Source: Bifidobacterium breve (GTDB lineage: Bacteria; Actinomycetota; Actinomycetes; Nanopelagicales; Nanopelagicaceae). From it: 12,453 nucleotides of DNA. The translations under genes were made by a program, and so were the position numbers. The notes under the pieces are model-generated. The model did no database searches. It had not been told where the DNA came from and saw nothing but the letters and a program-made list of their open reading frames with translations. This document shows positions 1 through 6,769 of this stretch, piece by piece; within the stretch, counting starts at the first letter, position 1; the number at the start of each line of letters is the position of its first letter. The DNA lies in the NCBI GenBank assembly GCA_945866155.1, contig CAMBGL010000025.1:1-12453 (forward strand). The letters are read 5' to 3'.

Positions 1-261
1 CTTGTCACTCTCAATGTTATGAGATCTACTGATAAGGCAGATAAAGAACTACAGAAATTATTGAAAAAGCCTATAAAGGATACAAAGACGGTAAACCAAG
101 TTCTCAAAGCTCTTCGAAATCACAAAGCACTTGATCAATCACGATTGCAACTGCATCAGGTAGCAAAAGAGGCTCGAGAAGCACTCGGTCCACTACCTGT
201 TAGTGATGCATCTGCAGCGCTATTTTCGCTCTGTGACGCTGTTGTCGACCGCTCTACTTGA
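1..261 (+). CDS. Polyprenyl diphosphate synthase, C-terminal end (5' truncated by window)
   Basis: The reading frame is open from base 1 (codons for L-V-T-L-N-V precede the first ATG at 19) to a TGA at 259-261, so this is the end of a longer gene and not an 80-residue protein. The tail, with L-R/K-S-T-D near the start, E-A-L-G-P-L-P in the middle and L-C-D-A-V-V-D-R at the end, matches the C-terminus of actinobacterial trans-polyprenyl diphosphate synthases (GrcC/IspB-like). These condense isopentenyl diphosphate units into the side chain of menaquinone. The Asp-rich catalytic motifs would lie upstream of the window. The last 42 bases overlap the 3' end of the convergent rarD gene. The family call rests on C-terminal resemblance only. 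Confidence 0.72.
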   Translation, partial: LVTLNVMRSTDKADKELQKLLKKPIKDTKTVNQVLKALRNHKALDQSRLQLHQVAKEAREALGPLPVSDASAALFSLCDAVVDRST

Positions 262-1119
262 TTTCACCAAATCAATTCCAAGTGTAATTAGCGCAACCCA
301 GATAAAAATAAAACCAGCCCAGCGCGCTGTTGGCATTGGTTCGTGATTGAGCCAGACACCGAGTGAGAACTGAATAGTTGGAGTGATGTATTGCAATAGA
401 CCAATAATCGTATAAGGCAAACGCGTTGTTGAACCATTGAATAACAAAAGTGGAATAGCAGTGACAATTCCTGCACTAATGAGTAAGAAGCTACCTCTTA
501 CTTGTTGGCCTAATTGCCCCGTTCCTTCAAGAGCTAACCAGATCAAATAACCACCATAAAAGGGCAATGAGAGAGATGTTTCAACAGTCAATCCTTCGAG
601 TGCGCCTAAGTTCAATTGTTTCTTTACTAAGCCATAGGATCCCCACGAAAGCGCAAGAGCTAGTGCAACCCATGGCAAGCGACCATAGTCATATGTAAGT
701 ACTGCAACACCGATTGCTGCGATAGAAACAGAGGCCCACTGAAGTTTTCGCATCTTCTCTTTGAGCAAGATGACACCAAAAGCAATAATAATAAGCGGGT
801 TTATGTAATAGCCAAGAGCTGCTTCAACTACATGCTCATGATTGACAGCCCAGATATAAGTAATCCAGTTGACCGAGATAAGAATTGTGGAGAGTGCTAG
901 GCGTGCAATTACTGTTGGTTTTTTGAATAGTGCGAACGTAGATCTAAGTTCTTTGCCAAGAGCAAGTGCTACTAAACAAAAAGCGAGAGTCCACACAGCG
1001 CGGTGTGAAACAATTTCAAGTGCTGTTGCTGGCTTTAGAAGCGGCCAATACAAAGGGAATAGGCCCCACAAGACGTAAGAACTTACTCCGAAGAGTAGAC
1101 CTAACTTATAGCGATTCAA
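220..1119 (-). CDS. rarD: RarD-type EamA/DMT-superfamily membrane transporter
   Basis: A 299-residue, strongly hydrophobic protein with about ten predicted membrane segments in two EamA-like halves. The N-terminus (G-V-S-S-Y-V-L-W-G-L-F-P-L-Y-W near residues 11-25) is characteristic of RarD, originally linked to chloramphenicol sensitivity in Pseudomonas. The natural substrate of the family is not firmly known; amino-acid or metabolite export is typical of the superfamily. The start is a TTG at 1119-1117 directly after the yajQ stop codon at 1122-1120, with no clear Shine-Dalgarno sequence, so translation is probably coupled to yajQ. The C-terminal codons overlap the end of the polyprenyl synthase gene on the other strand. 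I am confident of the family and not of the substrate. Confidence 0.88.
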   Translation of the reverse strand: MNRYKLGLLFGVSSYVLWGLFPLYWPLLKPATALEIVSHRAVWTLAFCLVALALGKELRSTFALFKKPTVIARLALSTILISVNWITYIWAVNHEHVVEAALGYYINPLIIIAFGVILLKEKMRKLQWASVSIAAIGVAVLTYDYGRLPWVALALALSWGSYGLVKKQLNLGALEGLTVETSLSLPFYGGYLIWLALEGTGQLGQQVRGSFLLISAGIVTAIPLLLFNGSTTRLPYTIIGLLQYITPTIQFSLGVWLNHEPMPTARWAGFIFIWVALITLGIDLVKSSRAVDNSVTERK

Positions 1120-1611
1120 TTATCTGTAATTCGTAAATTGAACTGCAAACTCCCATGGAGCATCTTTGACCATCTGAATTGCTTCTTGAAGATCATCACG
1201 GCTCTTCGATGTGACGCGAAGTTCATCGCCTTGAATCTGAGTCTTCAAAGTCTTTGGGCCTTCATCGCGTAGAAACTTTGCAATCTTCTTTGCATTCTCA
1301 GTTGAAATACCTTCTTTGAGAGGACATGCAATTTTGTAAATCTTTCCACTTAGTTGTGGGGGAGCGGCATCTAAATGCTTGAGTGATACTCCGCGCTTGA
1401 TCATTTTATCTTTTACAACGTCAAGTGCTGCCTTTGCGCGCTCCTCAGTGTCGGCCTCGATAGAAATTTTGTCACCTTCAATTTCAATTTTCGAACCTGT
1501 GTTTTTGAAATCAAATCGTGTATCAATCTCGCGGATTGCCTGATTGATGGCGTTGTCGAGTTCCATGCGATCAATCTTGGAAGTTATATCGAAACTGCTA
1601 TCTGCTGCCAC
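1120..1611 (-). CDS. yajQ: YajQ family (DUF520) nucleotide-binding protein
   Basis: The 163-residue length and the sequence throughout match YajQ: S-S-F-D-I near residues 5-9, E-L-D-N-A-I-N-Q, R-F-D-F-K-N-T-G, a central A-K-K-I-A-K and a C-terminal W-E-F-A-V-Q-F-T-N-Y-R. YajQ proteins have two ferredoxin-like half-domains. Some proteobacterial members bind cyclic di-GMP and act as transcriptional co-regulators; others were reported to bind RNA or nucleotides. Whether this one binds c-di-GMP cannot be read from sequence. The start is GTG at 1611, preceded at eight bases by GAGGGG, a good ribosome-binding site. It is the first gene of a two-gene unit with rarD and is divergent from the alpha-hydroxy-acid dehydrogenase gene. 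A yajQ gene near a polyprenyl synthase gene is familiar actinobacterial gene order. Confidence 0.95.
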   Translation of the reverse strand: MAADSSFDITSKIDRMELDNAINQAIREIDTRFDFKNTGSKIEIEGDKISIEADTEERAKAALDVVKDKMIKRGVSLKHLDAAPPQLSGKIYKIACPLKEGISTENAKKIAKFLRDEGPKTLKTQIQGDELRVTSKSRDDLQEAIQMVKDAPWEFAVQFTNYR

Positions 1612-1670
1612 TGTGAATACCCCTCAGTTATATAATTCTTTTACGTATTCTAATGAGCGCAATTGTAGGG

Positions 1671-1682
1671 TAAATTCACCAC
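1671..1682 (+). promoter_or_regulatory. Putative leaderless promoter (-10 TAAATT) of the alpha-hydroxy-acid dehydrogenase gene
   Basis: The hexamer TAAATT at 1671-1676 fits the actinobacterial -10 pattern TAnnnT and is followed by exactly six bases before the ATG at 1683. Transcription would then begin at or next to the start codon. No convincing Shine-Dalgarno sequence sits at the usual distance (AGGG at 1667-1670 is 12 bases away). No good -35 box is visible 17 bases upstream. The same geometry occurs before the P450 and aldo/keto reductase genes. Confidence 0.45.
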
Positions 1683-2903
1683 ATGATTCGGGCCACTCGT
1701 AGATTTCCGAGCCTGCCTTACTTTTGGTCCTTGATAGATTGGACGTTGCCTTCACTATTTTCTTATAGAAGGTCATTACTACGAGTTCAAAACATTGAAG
1801 ATATGGCGCGGGTTGCAAAGAAGCGCACACCTAAGGTCGTCTTTGATTATGTAGCAGGAAGTGCAGTTGATGAGGTCGCATATTCGAGATCGAGAGCGGC
1901 ATTTGCACGTATTGAATTGAATTCAAATGTCTTGCGTGATGTCTCTGCCATAGATACCTCTGAATTGATTCTTGGGAAGAGCGTTGATCTTCCAATCTGC
2001 TTTGCTCCAACAGGCTACACGCGCCTCATGCACCACGTAGGTGAAGCAGCAGTTGCAAATGTTGCTGCCCAAAAGAATCTGATTTATGCCCTTTCAACGA
2101 TGGGAACGACATCTCCTGCTGAGCTTGCGCAATTGGTTCCGGGTTCACGTAGGTGGTTTCAGTTATATATTATGAAAAATCGTGCTGACACTTTGGCAGT
2201 TGTAAAACAAGCTAAAGAAAATGGCTTTGAAGCACTAGTTCTAACAGTAGATACACCTGTTCCTGGTCTGCGATATAGAGATAACCGCAATGGGCTAACA
2301 GTTCCACCAAAAATTAGACTAGATACCATTTTTGCAATTGCACGCAAGCCTCGTTGGTGGCTCAATTTATTTACAACTGGCAAACTTGAATTTGCCGCAT
2401 TTCGTGGATGGGATAAATCCTTATCCGAACTCGCAGACCTTATTTTTGACTCATCAACTACTTTTGAAGATATTACGTGGCTGCGCTCCGTATGGGATGG
2501 ACCAATTGTCATAAAAGGAATTCAAAATGTTGAAGATGCAAAGGCAGTTGCGCAACTTGGTGTTCAGGCAATAATCCTTTCTAATCACGGGGGACGCCAA
2601 TTTGATCGCGGCCCAGTTCCACTTGAGATACTCGAAGAAGTTGTTGCAGCCGTTGGTACAAAAGTTGAGGTGTATATAGATGGCGCTGTTATGTCGGGAC
2701 TCGATGCACTCGGAGCAATAGCACTTGGAGCAAAAGCTGTATTTATTGGCCGTGCATACTTGTATGGAATTATGGCAAACGGTGAAGCAGGAGTCGATCA
2801 AATCGTTGAAATTATGCGAAAAGAATTTGTAAATGGAATGGCGCTTATAGGTTGTAGAAATATTGAAGAAGTTCGCACAAATGACGCTCGGATTAGGAAT
2901 TAG
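1683..2903 (+). CDS. FMN-dependent alpha-hydroxy-acid dehydrogenase/oxidase (LldD/glycolate oxidase family)
   Basis: A 406-residue TIM-barrel flavoenzyme that should oxidise an L-2-hydroxy acid (lactate, glycolate, mandelate or a longer one) to the 2-oxo acid. The catalytic set is present: Tyr56 in F-D-Y-V-A-G, Tyr162 in W-F-Q-L-Y, the Arg near 197 in T-P-V-P-G-L-R, Lys278 in I-V-I-K-G, and His302/Arg305 in L-S-N-H-G-G-R-Q. The phosphate-binding end of FMN is marked by D-G-A-V-M-S-G (333-339) and G-R-A-Y-L-Y-G (356-362). The N-terminal 40 residues resemble the extension common in actinobacterial members, which supports the ATG at 1683. Start placement also fits a leaderless promoter. The next gene begins three bases after the stop, so the pair is co-transcribed. 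The electron acceptor (oxygen, quinone or another) and the exact substrate cannot be told from sequence. Confidence 0.9.
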   Translation: MIRATRRFPSLPYFWSLIDWTLPSLFSYRRSLLRVQNIEDMARVAKKRTPKVVFDYVAGSAVDEVAYSRSRAAFARIELNSNVLRDVSAIDTSELILGKSVDLPICFAPTGYTRLMHHVGEAAVANVAAQKNLIYALSTMGTTSPAELAQLVPGSRRWFQLYIMKNRADTLAVVKQAKENGFEALVLTVDTPVPGLRYRDNRNGLTVPPKIRLDTIFAIARKPRWWLNLFTTGKLEFAAFRGWDKSLSELADLIFDSSTTFEDITWLRSVWDGPIVIKGIQNVEDAKAVAQLGVQAIILSNHGGRQFDRGPVPLEILEEVVAAVGTKVEVYIDGAVMSGLDALGAIALGAKAVFIGRAYLYGIMANGEAGVDQIVEIMRKEFVNGMALIGCRNIEEVRTNDARIRN

Positions 2904-2906
2904 TCG

Positions 2907-3689
2907 ATGAACAAAATTGCAATAGTCACGGGCGGTGCCAAAGGAATTGGTTACGGAAGTGCGCATCGCCTACTCAAGGATGGTGCAACGGTAATAATTT
3001 TCGATATTGATGCAGATGGTCTTGCGAAAGCAGTAAAGAGTTTTGCTAGCTTTGAAGGTCGTATTTTTTCCGAGACTGTCGATATTTCATCTAACTCACA
3101 AGTCAAAAAAGCTATTGAAAATGTGGGAAATAAATATGGTCATATTGATTACCTCGTGAACTGTGCTGGGATCCAGACATATGGAAATGCTGTTGAAACC
3201 AGTGAAGAGACCTGGGATAAAACCTTTAATATAAATGTGAAGTCAATATATTTGACTGCAAAGTATGCAATCCCTTTTATGCAAAAAGTAAATAATGGCT
3301 CGATTGTAAATATCTCTTCAGTGCAATCTATAGCAAATCAAAAGGGAGTTCTTGCCTACGCTGCATCTAAAGGTGCAATAAATGCACTTACTCGAGCCCT
3401 TGCAGTAGATTACGCATCAGATCACATTCGATGCAATGCGATTTTACCTGCTTCAGTTGATACACCAATGTTGCGAGAATCAGCACGTGCATTTAGCGGC
3501 GATAAAACAGAAGATGAAATTATTTTCGAATGGGGAAAATCGCACCCAATTGGACGCATGGCAAGCATTGACGATATTGGTGAACTAGTTGGATTTTTAT
3601 GTTCAGACAAATCCTCATTTATTACTGGAAGTTCTTATGTAATTGATGGCGGACTTATGTCTCAAATCCCAGTTATATTGCCTGAATAA
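2907..3689 (+). CDS. Short-chain dehydrogenase/reductase (classical SDR, probably NAD-dependent)
   Basis: A 260-residue classical SDR with a Rossmann fold. Visible motifs are T-G-G-A-K-G-I-G (8-15) for dinucleotide binding, N-C-A-G (85-88), Asn110, Ser138 in N-I-S-S, and the catalytic Y151-A-A-S-K155. Asp33 at the end of the second strand (I-I-F-D-I-D) is the usual sign of NAD(H) preference over NADP(H). The C-terminus carries the common I-D-G-G segment (246-249). The ATG at 2907 has AGGA eight bases upstream and lies three bases after the flavoenzyme stop. The two enzymes may act on successive or opposite steps of one hydroxy/oxo compound; this is inference from pairing only. Lysine is mostly AAA and the gene is AT-rich compared with the transporter operon downstream. 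The substrate is unknown. Confidence 0.9.
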   Translation: MNKIAIVTGGAKGIGYGSAHRLLKDGATVIIFDIDADGLAKAVKSFASFEGRIFSETVDISSNSQVKKAIENVGNKYGHIDYLVNCAGIQTYGNAVETSEETWDKTFNINVKSIYLTAKYAIPFMQKVNNGSIVNISSVQSIANQKGVLAYAASKGAINALTRALAVDYASDHIRCNAILPASVDTPMLRESARAFSGDKTEDEIIFEWGKSHPIGRMASIDDIGELVGFLCSDKSSFITGSSYVIDGGLMSQIPVILPE

Positions 3690-3697
3690 CTAGGATT

Positions 3698-3710
3698 TCG
3701 AGAGTCTCGA
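3698..3710. other. Short dyad upstream of tRNA-Tyr
   Basis: TCGAGAGTCTCGA is symmetrical apart from its centre base and lies between the SDR stop codon and tRNA-Tyr. It has no following T-run, so it is a poor intrinsic terminator. It could be a weak hairpin at the end of the SDR transcript or part of the tRNA control region. TAATCT at 3720-3725 is a possible -10 box for the tRNA, 22 bases before its first base. Confidence 0.25.
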
Positions 3711-3747
3711 TAAATAAGGTAATCTACGCAAGCCGTTACAAACCCTT

Positions 3748-3832
3748 GGCGGGTTGCCCGAGCGGCCAATGGGAGGGGACTGTAAATCCCCCGGCTCTGC
3801 CTTCGAAGGTTCAAATCCTTCACCCGCCACCA
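3748..3832 (+). tRNA. tRNA-Tyr (anticodon GTA)
   Basis: An 85-base tRNA with acceptor stem GGCGGGT (3748-3754) pairing perfectly with ACCCGCC (3822-3828), discriminator A at 3829 and an encoded CCA at 3830-3832. The anticodon loop CTGTAAA gives GTA at 3782-3784, reading Tyr codons. A long variable arm, as expected for a class II tRNA, follows the anticodon stem, and the T-loop reads TTCAAAT. The encoded CCA contrasts with the tRNA-Thr and tRNA-Met genes further right. Confidence 0.96.
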
Positions 3833-3872
3833 GTTCTTTTCTCTACACCTAGCCAAGTTAAAGTGATGACTA

Positions 3873-3884
3873 TAAGATTTAAAA
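3873..3884 (+). promoter_or_regulatory. Putative leaderless promoter (-10 TAAGAT) of the P450 gene
   Basis: TAAGAT at 3873-3878 fits TAnnnT and is followed by exactly six bases before the GTG start at 3885. There is no Shine-Dalgarno sequence upstream of the GTG, which supports a transcript beginning at the start codon. The -35 region is not convincing. Confidence 0.45.
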
Positions 3885-5117
3885 GTGAGCGAACCTATAT
3901 CGGATAGTGACGCTAGTAAATGTCCGATGCATGAGATTCGTAAATTACCGATTGATGGAACCCCTCTAAGCCCTTCTTCCACATTAGATCACTGGCGTAA
4001 AGAAGGCGCTGCAACGCCGTTGGAATATGAGGATGGACATCAGGGTCTCGTTGTTACTCGATATGAATTAGCGAAACTAATCCTGGAAGATAAACGTTTC
4101 AGTCAAAAACCAATCAGAATGCCTTTACATCATATTGATCGTGAAGAGGCTGCACCCGGTATCAACATCGTCGATGGCGAGCTTGCAACGGCGAGTGATC
4201 TAGACCCGGGGAACTTACTATTTTTAGATGGCGAACAACACCTAAAGATTAGGCGAGCAGCCACAAGTCGTTTTTCAGTTCGATCTGCAAAGGGATACGA
4301 ATCGGATATCAAAGCAATAGTTTCTAAACAGATCGAAAATCTAATCGCCCAAGGTTCGCCAGTTAATCTAAGCGAACACTATGCGGAGCCAATTTCTGCA
4401 GCCGGTCATGCTCGCGTTCTGGGAATTCCTGAATCTCTATTCAGTGATTATGAAAGATTATTTGTTGGGAAATCTGAAGAGAGCGAAAAGATTGCATACC
4501 TAAGAAGAGTTCTACCTTTCAAGAAAGAGTCCCCTGCAGATGATCTCCTGAGTGACCTAGTGAAATCAGAACTTCTGGAAAAGGAAATAGAAGGCTTAAC
4601 TCTTTCATTGATGGTTTCTGGAAGAGATAATGTTGCTTACATGATCTCCACAGGAATTGTGGCTCTTCTAAAGCATCCAGAACAACTCCAAGCGCTCCGA
4701 GACAATCCAGCATTAATTGATAGAGGGGTTGAAGAATTACTACGTATCAGTGCAGTTTTTTTGACTATGTTCCCTCGAACCGCAATGGAAGATGTTGAAG
4801 TCGGTGGAGTAAAAATAGCTCGTGGTCAATCAGTCTCTGTCTCTGCTGTAGCAGCAAATTATGATGAGAGACAGTATTCGGATCCGTATCAATTTGATTT
4901 AACTCGTGACGCATTTGGTCATTTGGGTTTTGGTAATGGACTTCATGGCTGCCTAGGTCAGCAAGTTGCTCGTATAGAGATTAAAGAGGGAATCATGCAA
5001 TTGCTTCAGGCATTTCGGAATTTGAAATTAGTACATGCCGAGCAAGACGAGCCAATGCCTTTTTACCACCCTGTGGCTGCTTATCAAGTTGGTGAGGTTA
5101 TTATCGCGTGGGAGTAA
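3885..5117 (+). CDS. Cytochrome P450
   Basis: A 410-residue soluble bacterial class I-type P450, a haem mono-oxygenase. The haem-binding loop F-G-N-G-L-H-G-C-L-G (349-358) supplies Cys356 as thiolate ligand. The K-helix E-x-x-R is E284-L-L-R287. The C-helix region has H119-L-K-I-R-R. In the I helix the oxygen-activating stretch is S-G-R-D-N-V-A, so Asp248 is kept but the usual Thr is Asn249. An N-terminal S-K-C-P-M-H segment is seen at 11-16. There is no membrane anchor. No ferredoxin or ferredoxin reductase gene lies in the window, so electrons must come from partners encoded elsewhere, or it uses peroxide. The GTG start lacks a ribosome-binding site and fits a leaderless promoter; tRNA-Tyr ends 52 bases upstream. 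The substrate and CYP family are not recognised. Confidence 0.93.
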   Translation: MSEPISDSDASKCPMHEIRKLPIDGTPLSPSSTLDHWRKEGAATPLEYEDGHQGLVVTRYELAKLILEDKRFSQKPIRMPLHHIDREEAAPGINIVDGELATASDLDPGNLLFLDGEQHLKIRRAATSRFSVRSAKGYESDIKAIVSKQIENLIAQGSPVNLSEHYAEPISAAGHARVLGIPESLFSDYERLFVGKSEESEKIAYLRRVLPFKKESPADDLLSDLVKSELLEKEIEGLTLSLMVSGRDNVAYMISTGIVALLKHPEQLQALRDNPALIDRGVEELLRISAVFLTMFPRTAMEDVEVGGVKIARGQSVSVSAVAANYDERQYSDPYQFDLTRDAFGHLGFGNGLHGCLGQQVARIEIKEGIMQLLQAFRNLKLVHAEQDEPMPFYHPVAAYQVGEVIIAWE

Positions 5118-5172
5118 GCCCAAAGCAGTAGGCACTTCATCAGCCACTATTGATGGCTTATAGATGTGAGAA

Positions 5173-5658
5173 CTATTTTGAGGTGGACCTTGCGCGAGCT
5201 GCACGTGCTAAAAATAATGCGAATACAAGTGCCACAACTATTCCAGTGTTTACGCCCATTTCCATGAGCGCTCGATTGAAATATTCTGTTGACTTCTCTT
5301 TTTCCATAGTAAGCGATGCTCCAACAGTAAGAATGTGTCGAACTGCAGCAATAACGCCAATAATCAAGAAGTTATCTAATTGGAAAACTCCATCAGTAAA
5401 TCGCACAATAACTGTGCGCATGATTTCTAGAATAATTACAACGAATAAAATGTCATTGATTCCTTGAATCATTCCCAATGGGAAAAAGGGACGAGTTTCA
5501 ATGAGGCGCTGCAGGGTGTAACCAGCGGCTAATAGAGAAATTACAAACAGTACGATTCCGAGAAAGCCGTGCAGAATATCCTCAAGTTTATCGATAAAAG
5601 TTACAGGGATAAGAGACTCATCTCCTGTCAGTAAACCCTTTACTGATTTGTACTTCAT
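5173..5658 (-). CDS. PsiE-family (phosphate-starvation-inducible) small membrane protein
   Basis: A 161-residue protein with about four membrane segments. The stretch L-E-I-M-R-T-V-I-V-R-F, followed by L-D-N-F-L-I-I-G-V-I-A-A-V-R-H-I, is typical of the PsiE family. PsiE was named from a phosphate-starvation-induced E. coli gene; its biochemical role is unknown. I place the start at the ATG at 5658, because AGGG at 5670-5667 stands eight bases in front of it. A GTG at 5667 in the same frame would add three residues (M-V-A) but overlaps that ribosome-binding site. The C-terminus ends in a basic, Arg/Ala-rich tail. It is convergent with the P450 and divergent from the aldo/keto reductase. No Pho-box-like repeat is recognisable upstream, so phosphate control is only a family expectation. 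Confidence 0.85.
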   Translation of the reverse strand: MKYKSVKGLLTGDESLIPVTFIDKLEDILHGFLGIVLFVISLLAAGYTLQRLIETRPFFPLGMIQGINDILFVVIILEIMRTVIVRFTDGVFQLDNFLIIGVIAAVRHILTVGASLTMEKEKSTEYFNRALMEMGVNTGIVVALVFALFLARAARARSTSK

Positions 5659-5685
5659 AGCGACCACCCTTGTTTGGAATACCTA

Positions 5686-5714
5686 AGGGTAAATGCAGTT
5701 TTGAGCTCTTGCAA
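5686..5714 (-). promoter_or_regulatory. Putative promoter of the PsiE-family gene (TTGCAA, 17 bases, TACCCT)
   Basis: Read on the minus strand, TTGCAA (5714-5709) is followed by a 17-base spacer and TACCCT (5691-5686), which fits TAnnnT. Initiation near 5679 would leave a leader of about 20 bases that contains the AGGG ribosome-binding site. Confidence 0.5.
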
Positions 5715-5732
5715 GATTTAGCACCATTTCTA

Positions 5733-5761
5733 TTGTCATGTCTACTAATAGGAAATAGAGT
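5733..5761 (+). promoter_or_regulatory. Putative leaderless promoter of the aldo/keto reductase gene (TTGTCA, 17 bases, TAGAGT)
   Basis: TTGTCA at 5733-5738 and TAGAGT at 5756-5761 are separated by 17 bases. The -10 box is followed by six bases and then the ATG at 5768, so the predicted start of transcription coincides with the start codon. Of the three leaderless candidates this one has the best -35 box. Confidence 0.55.
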
Positions 5762-5767
5762 TCACGC

Positions 5768-6769
5768 ATGGAATATCGTCGCCTCGGCTCATCAGGAATG
5801 TATGTCTCAGAGATTTCTTATGGAAATTGGATTACTCACGGCAGCCAAGTAGAACAAGATGCTGCAATCAAATGCGTAAAGACAGCACTCGATGTTGGAA
5901 TTACGACCTTCGATACAGCTGACGTTTACGCAGCTACACGCGCTGAGAAAGTTCTTGGTAAAGCGCTCAAGGGCGTTCGCCGTGAATCGTATGAATTATT
6001 TACAAAGGTTTATGGTGGTACTGGCCCAGGAAAAAATGATCGTGGTCTCTCTCGCAAACACATTATGGAATCAGCACACGCTTCACTGAAGCGACTCCAA
6101 ACAGATCACATAGATCTTTATCAAATGCACCGCTTTGATTTTGAATCACCACTTGATGAATCCCTTCAAGCATTCGATGATCTTGTACGTCAAGGCAAAG
6201 TAAATTACATCGGGTTTTCTGAATGGGATTCTTCTCAAATTGGCCAAGCACTAGATATTCAGAAAAAATATAACTGGACACGTTTTGTTTCTAGCCAACC
6301 TCAATACTCAATGCTTTGGCGAGTTATTGAAAAAGAAGTTGTTCCTCTATCTATCAAAGAAGGAATCGGCCAGATTGTTTGGTCTCCAATTGCGCAAGGT
6401 GTATTGACTGGAAAATATTTGCCAGGAAAGAAAGTGCCATCAGGATCTCGCGCCAGCGATAAGAAATCGGGAGCAGACCATATTTCTAGATGGATGCGCG
6501 ATGATGTTCTTACCGCTGTTCAAAAACTACGACCAATTGCAGAAAGTGTTGATCTCTCAATGTCACAACTTGCTCTTGCATGGGCGCTGCAAAATCAGAA
6601 TGTTTCATCTGTCATCATGGGTGCTACAAAGCCATCTCAGGTAAAAGAGAATGCAAAGGCTTCTGGGGTAAAACTTGAGAAAGATGTAATGGATACTATT
6701 GATAAAGCGCTCACTGGACTACCTGAATACGACCCAAAAAAGAATGTCAGCCCAAATCCACGTTCTTAG
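5768..6769 (+). CDS. Aldo/keto reductase
   Basis: A 333-residue NADPH-type aldo/keto reductase with an eight-stranded TIM barrel, resembling the Kv-beta-subunit/YghZ-like groups (AKR6/AKR14). The catalytic tetrad is visible: Asp49 in T-F-D-T-A, Tyr54, Lys80 in F-T-K-V, and His121 in Y-Q-M-H-R. Other family marks are the N-terminal Y-R-R-L-G-S-S-G, the D-H-I-D-L-Y segment (113-118), W-S-P-I-A-Q-G-V-L-T-G-K-Y in the second half, and a C-terminal cofactor loop near V-I-M-G-A-T-K-P. Such enzymes reduce aldehydes, ketones or sugars, or detoxify carbonyls; the substrate here is unknown. It stands alone on its strand. Its stop codon overlaps the end of the CBS gene by four bases (6766-6769), tail to tail. 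Confidence 0.93.
   Translation: MEYRRLGSSGMYVSEISYGNWITHGSQVEQDAAIKCVKTALDVGITTFDTADVYAATRAEKVLGKALKGVRRESYELFTKVYGGTGPGKNDRGLSRKHIMESAHASLKRLQTDHIDLYQMHRFDFESPLDESLQAFDDLVRQGKVNYIGFSEWDSSQIGQALDIQKKYNWTRFVSSQPQYSMLWRVIEKEVVPLSIKEGIGQIVWSPIAQGVLTGKYLPGKKVPSGSRASDKKSGADHISRWMRDDVLTAVQKLRPIAESVDLSMSQLALAWALQNQNVSSVIMGATKPSQVKENAKASGVKLEKDVMDTIDKALTGLPEYDPKKNVSPNPRS

Noticed and set aside
2454..2966. 170-codon open frame on the minus strand, opposite the hydroxy-acid dehydrogenase and SDR genes
   Set aside because: It lies antisense to well-recognised enzyme motifs and its translation is Cys/Asn/Ser-rich with no recognisable domain; it is a shadow of the real genes.
1683..3689. A mycofactocin (MftD-type dehydrogenase plus mycofactocin SDR) locus
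   Set aside because: No mftA, mftB or mftC-like genes are present, and the SDR lacks the insertion I would expect of mycofactocin-dependent members.
3748..3832. tRNA-Tyr as an integration site for a mobile element
   Set aside because: I found no repeated tRNA 3' end downstream and no integrase gene in the window.
3662..3982. 106-codon open frame on the minus strand spanning tRNA-Tyr
   Set aside because: It runs through a tRNA gene and the ends of two well-supported genes, so it cannot be real coding sequence.
5115..5160. Intrinsic terminator between the convergent P450 and PsiE genes (TAAGCC/GGCTTA and AGCCA/TGGCT)
   Set aside because: The pairings compete with each other, the longer one spans a 34-base loop, and no T-run follows on either strand.
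5150..5467. 105-codon plus-strand open frame opposite the PsiE-family gene
   Set aside because: It is the complement of a hydrophobic membrane protein gene and resembles no family.
5671..5767. Pho box upstream of the PsiE-family gene
   Set aside because: I see no regularly spaced direct repeats of Pho-box type; phosphate control would be guesswork from the family name.
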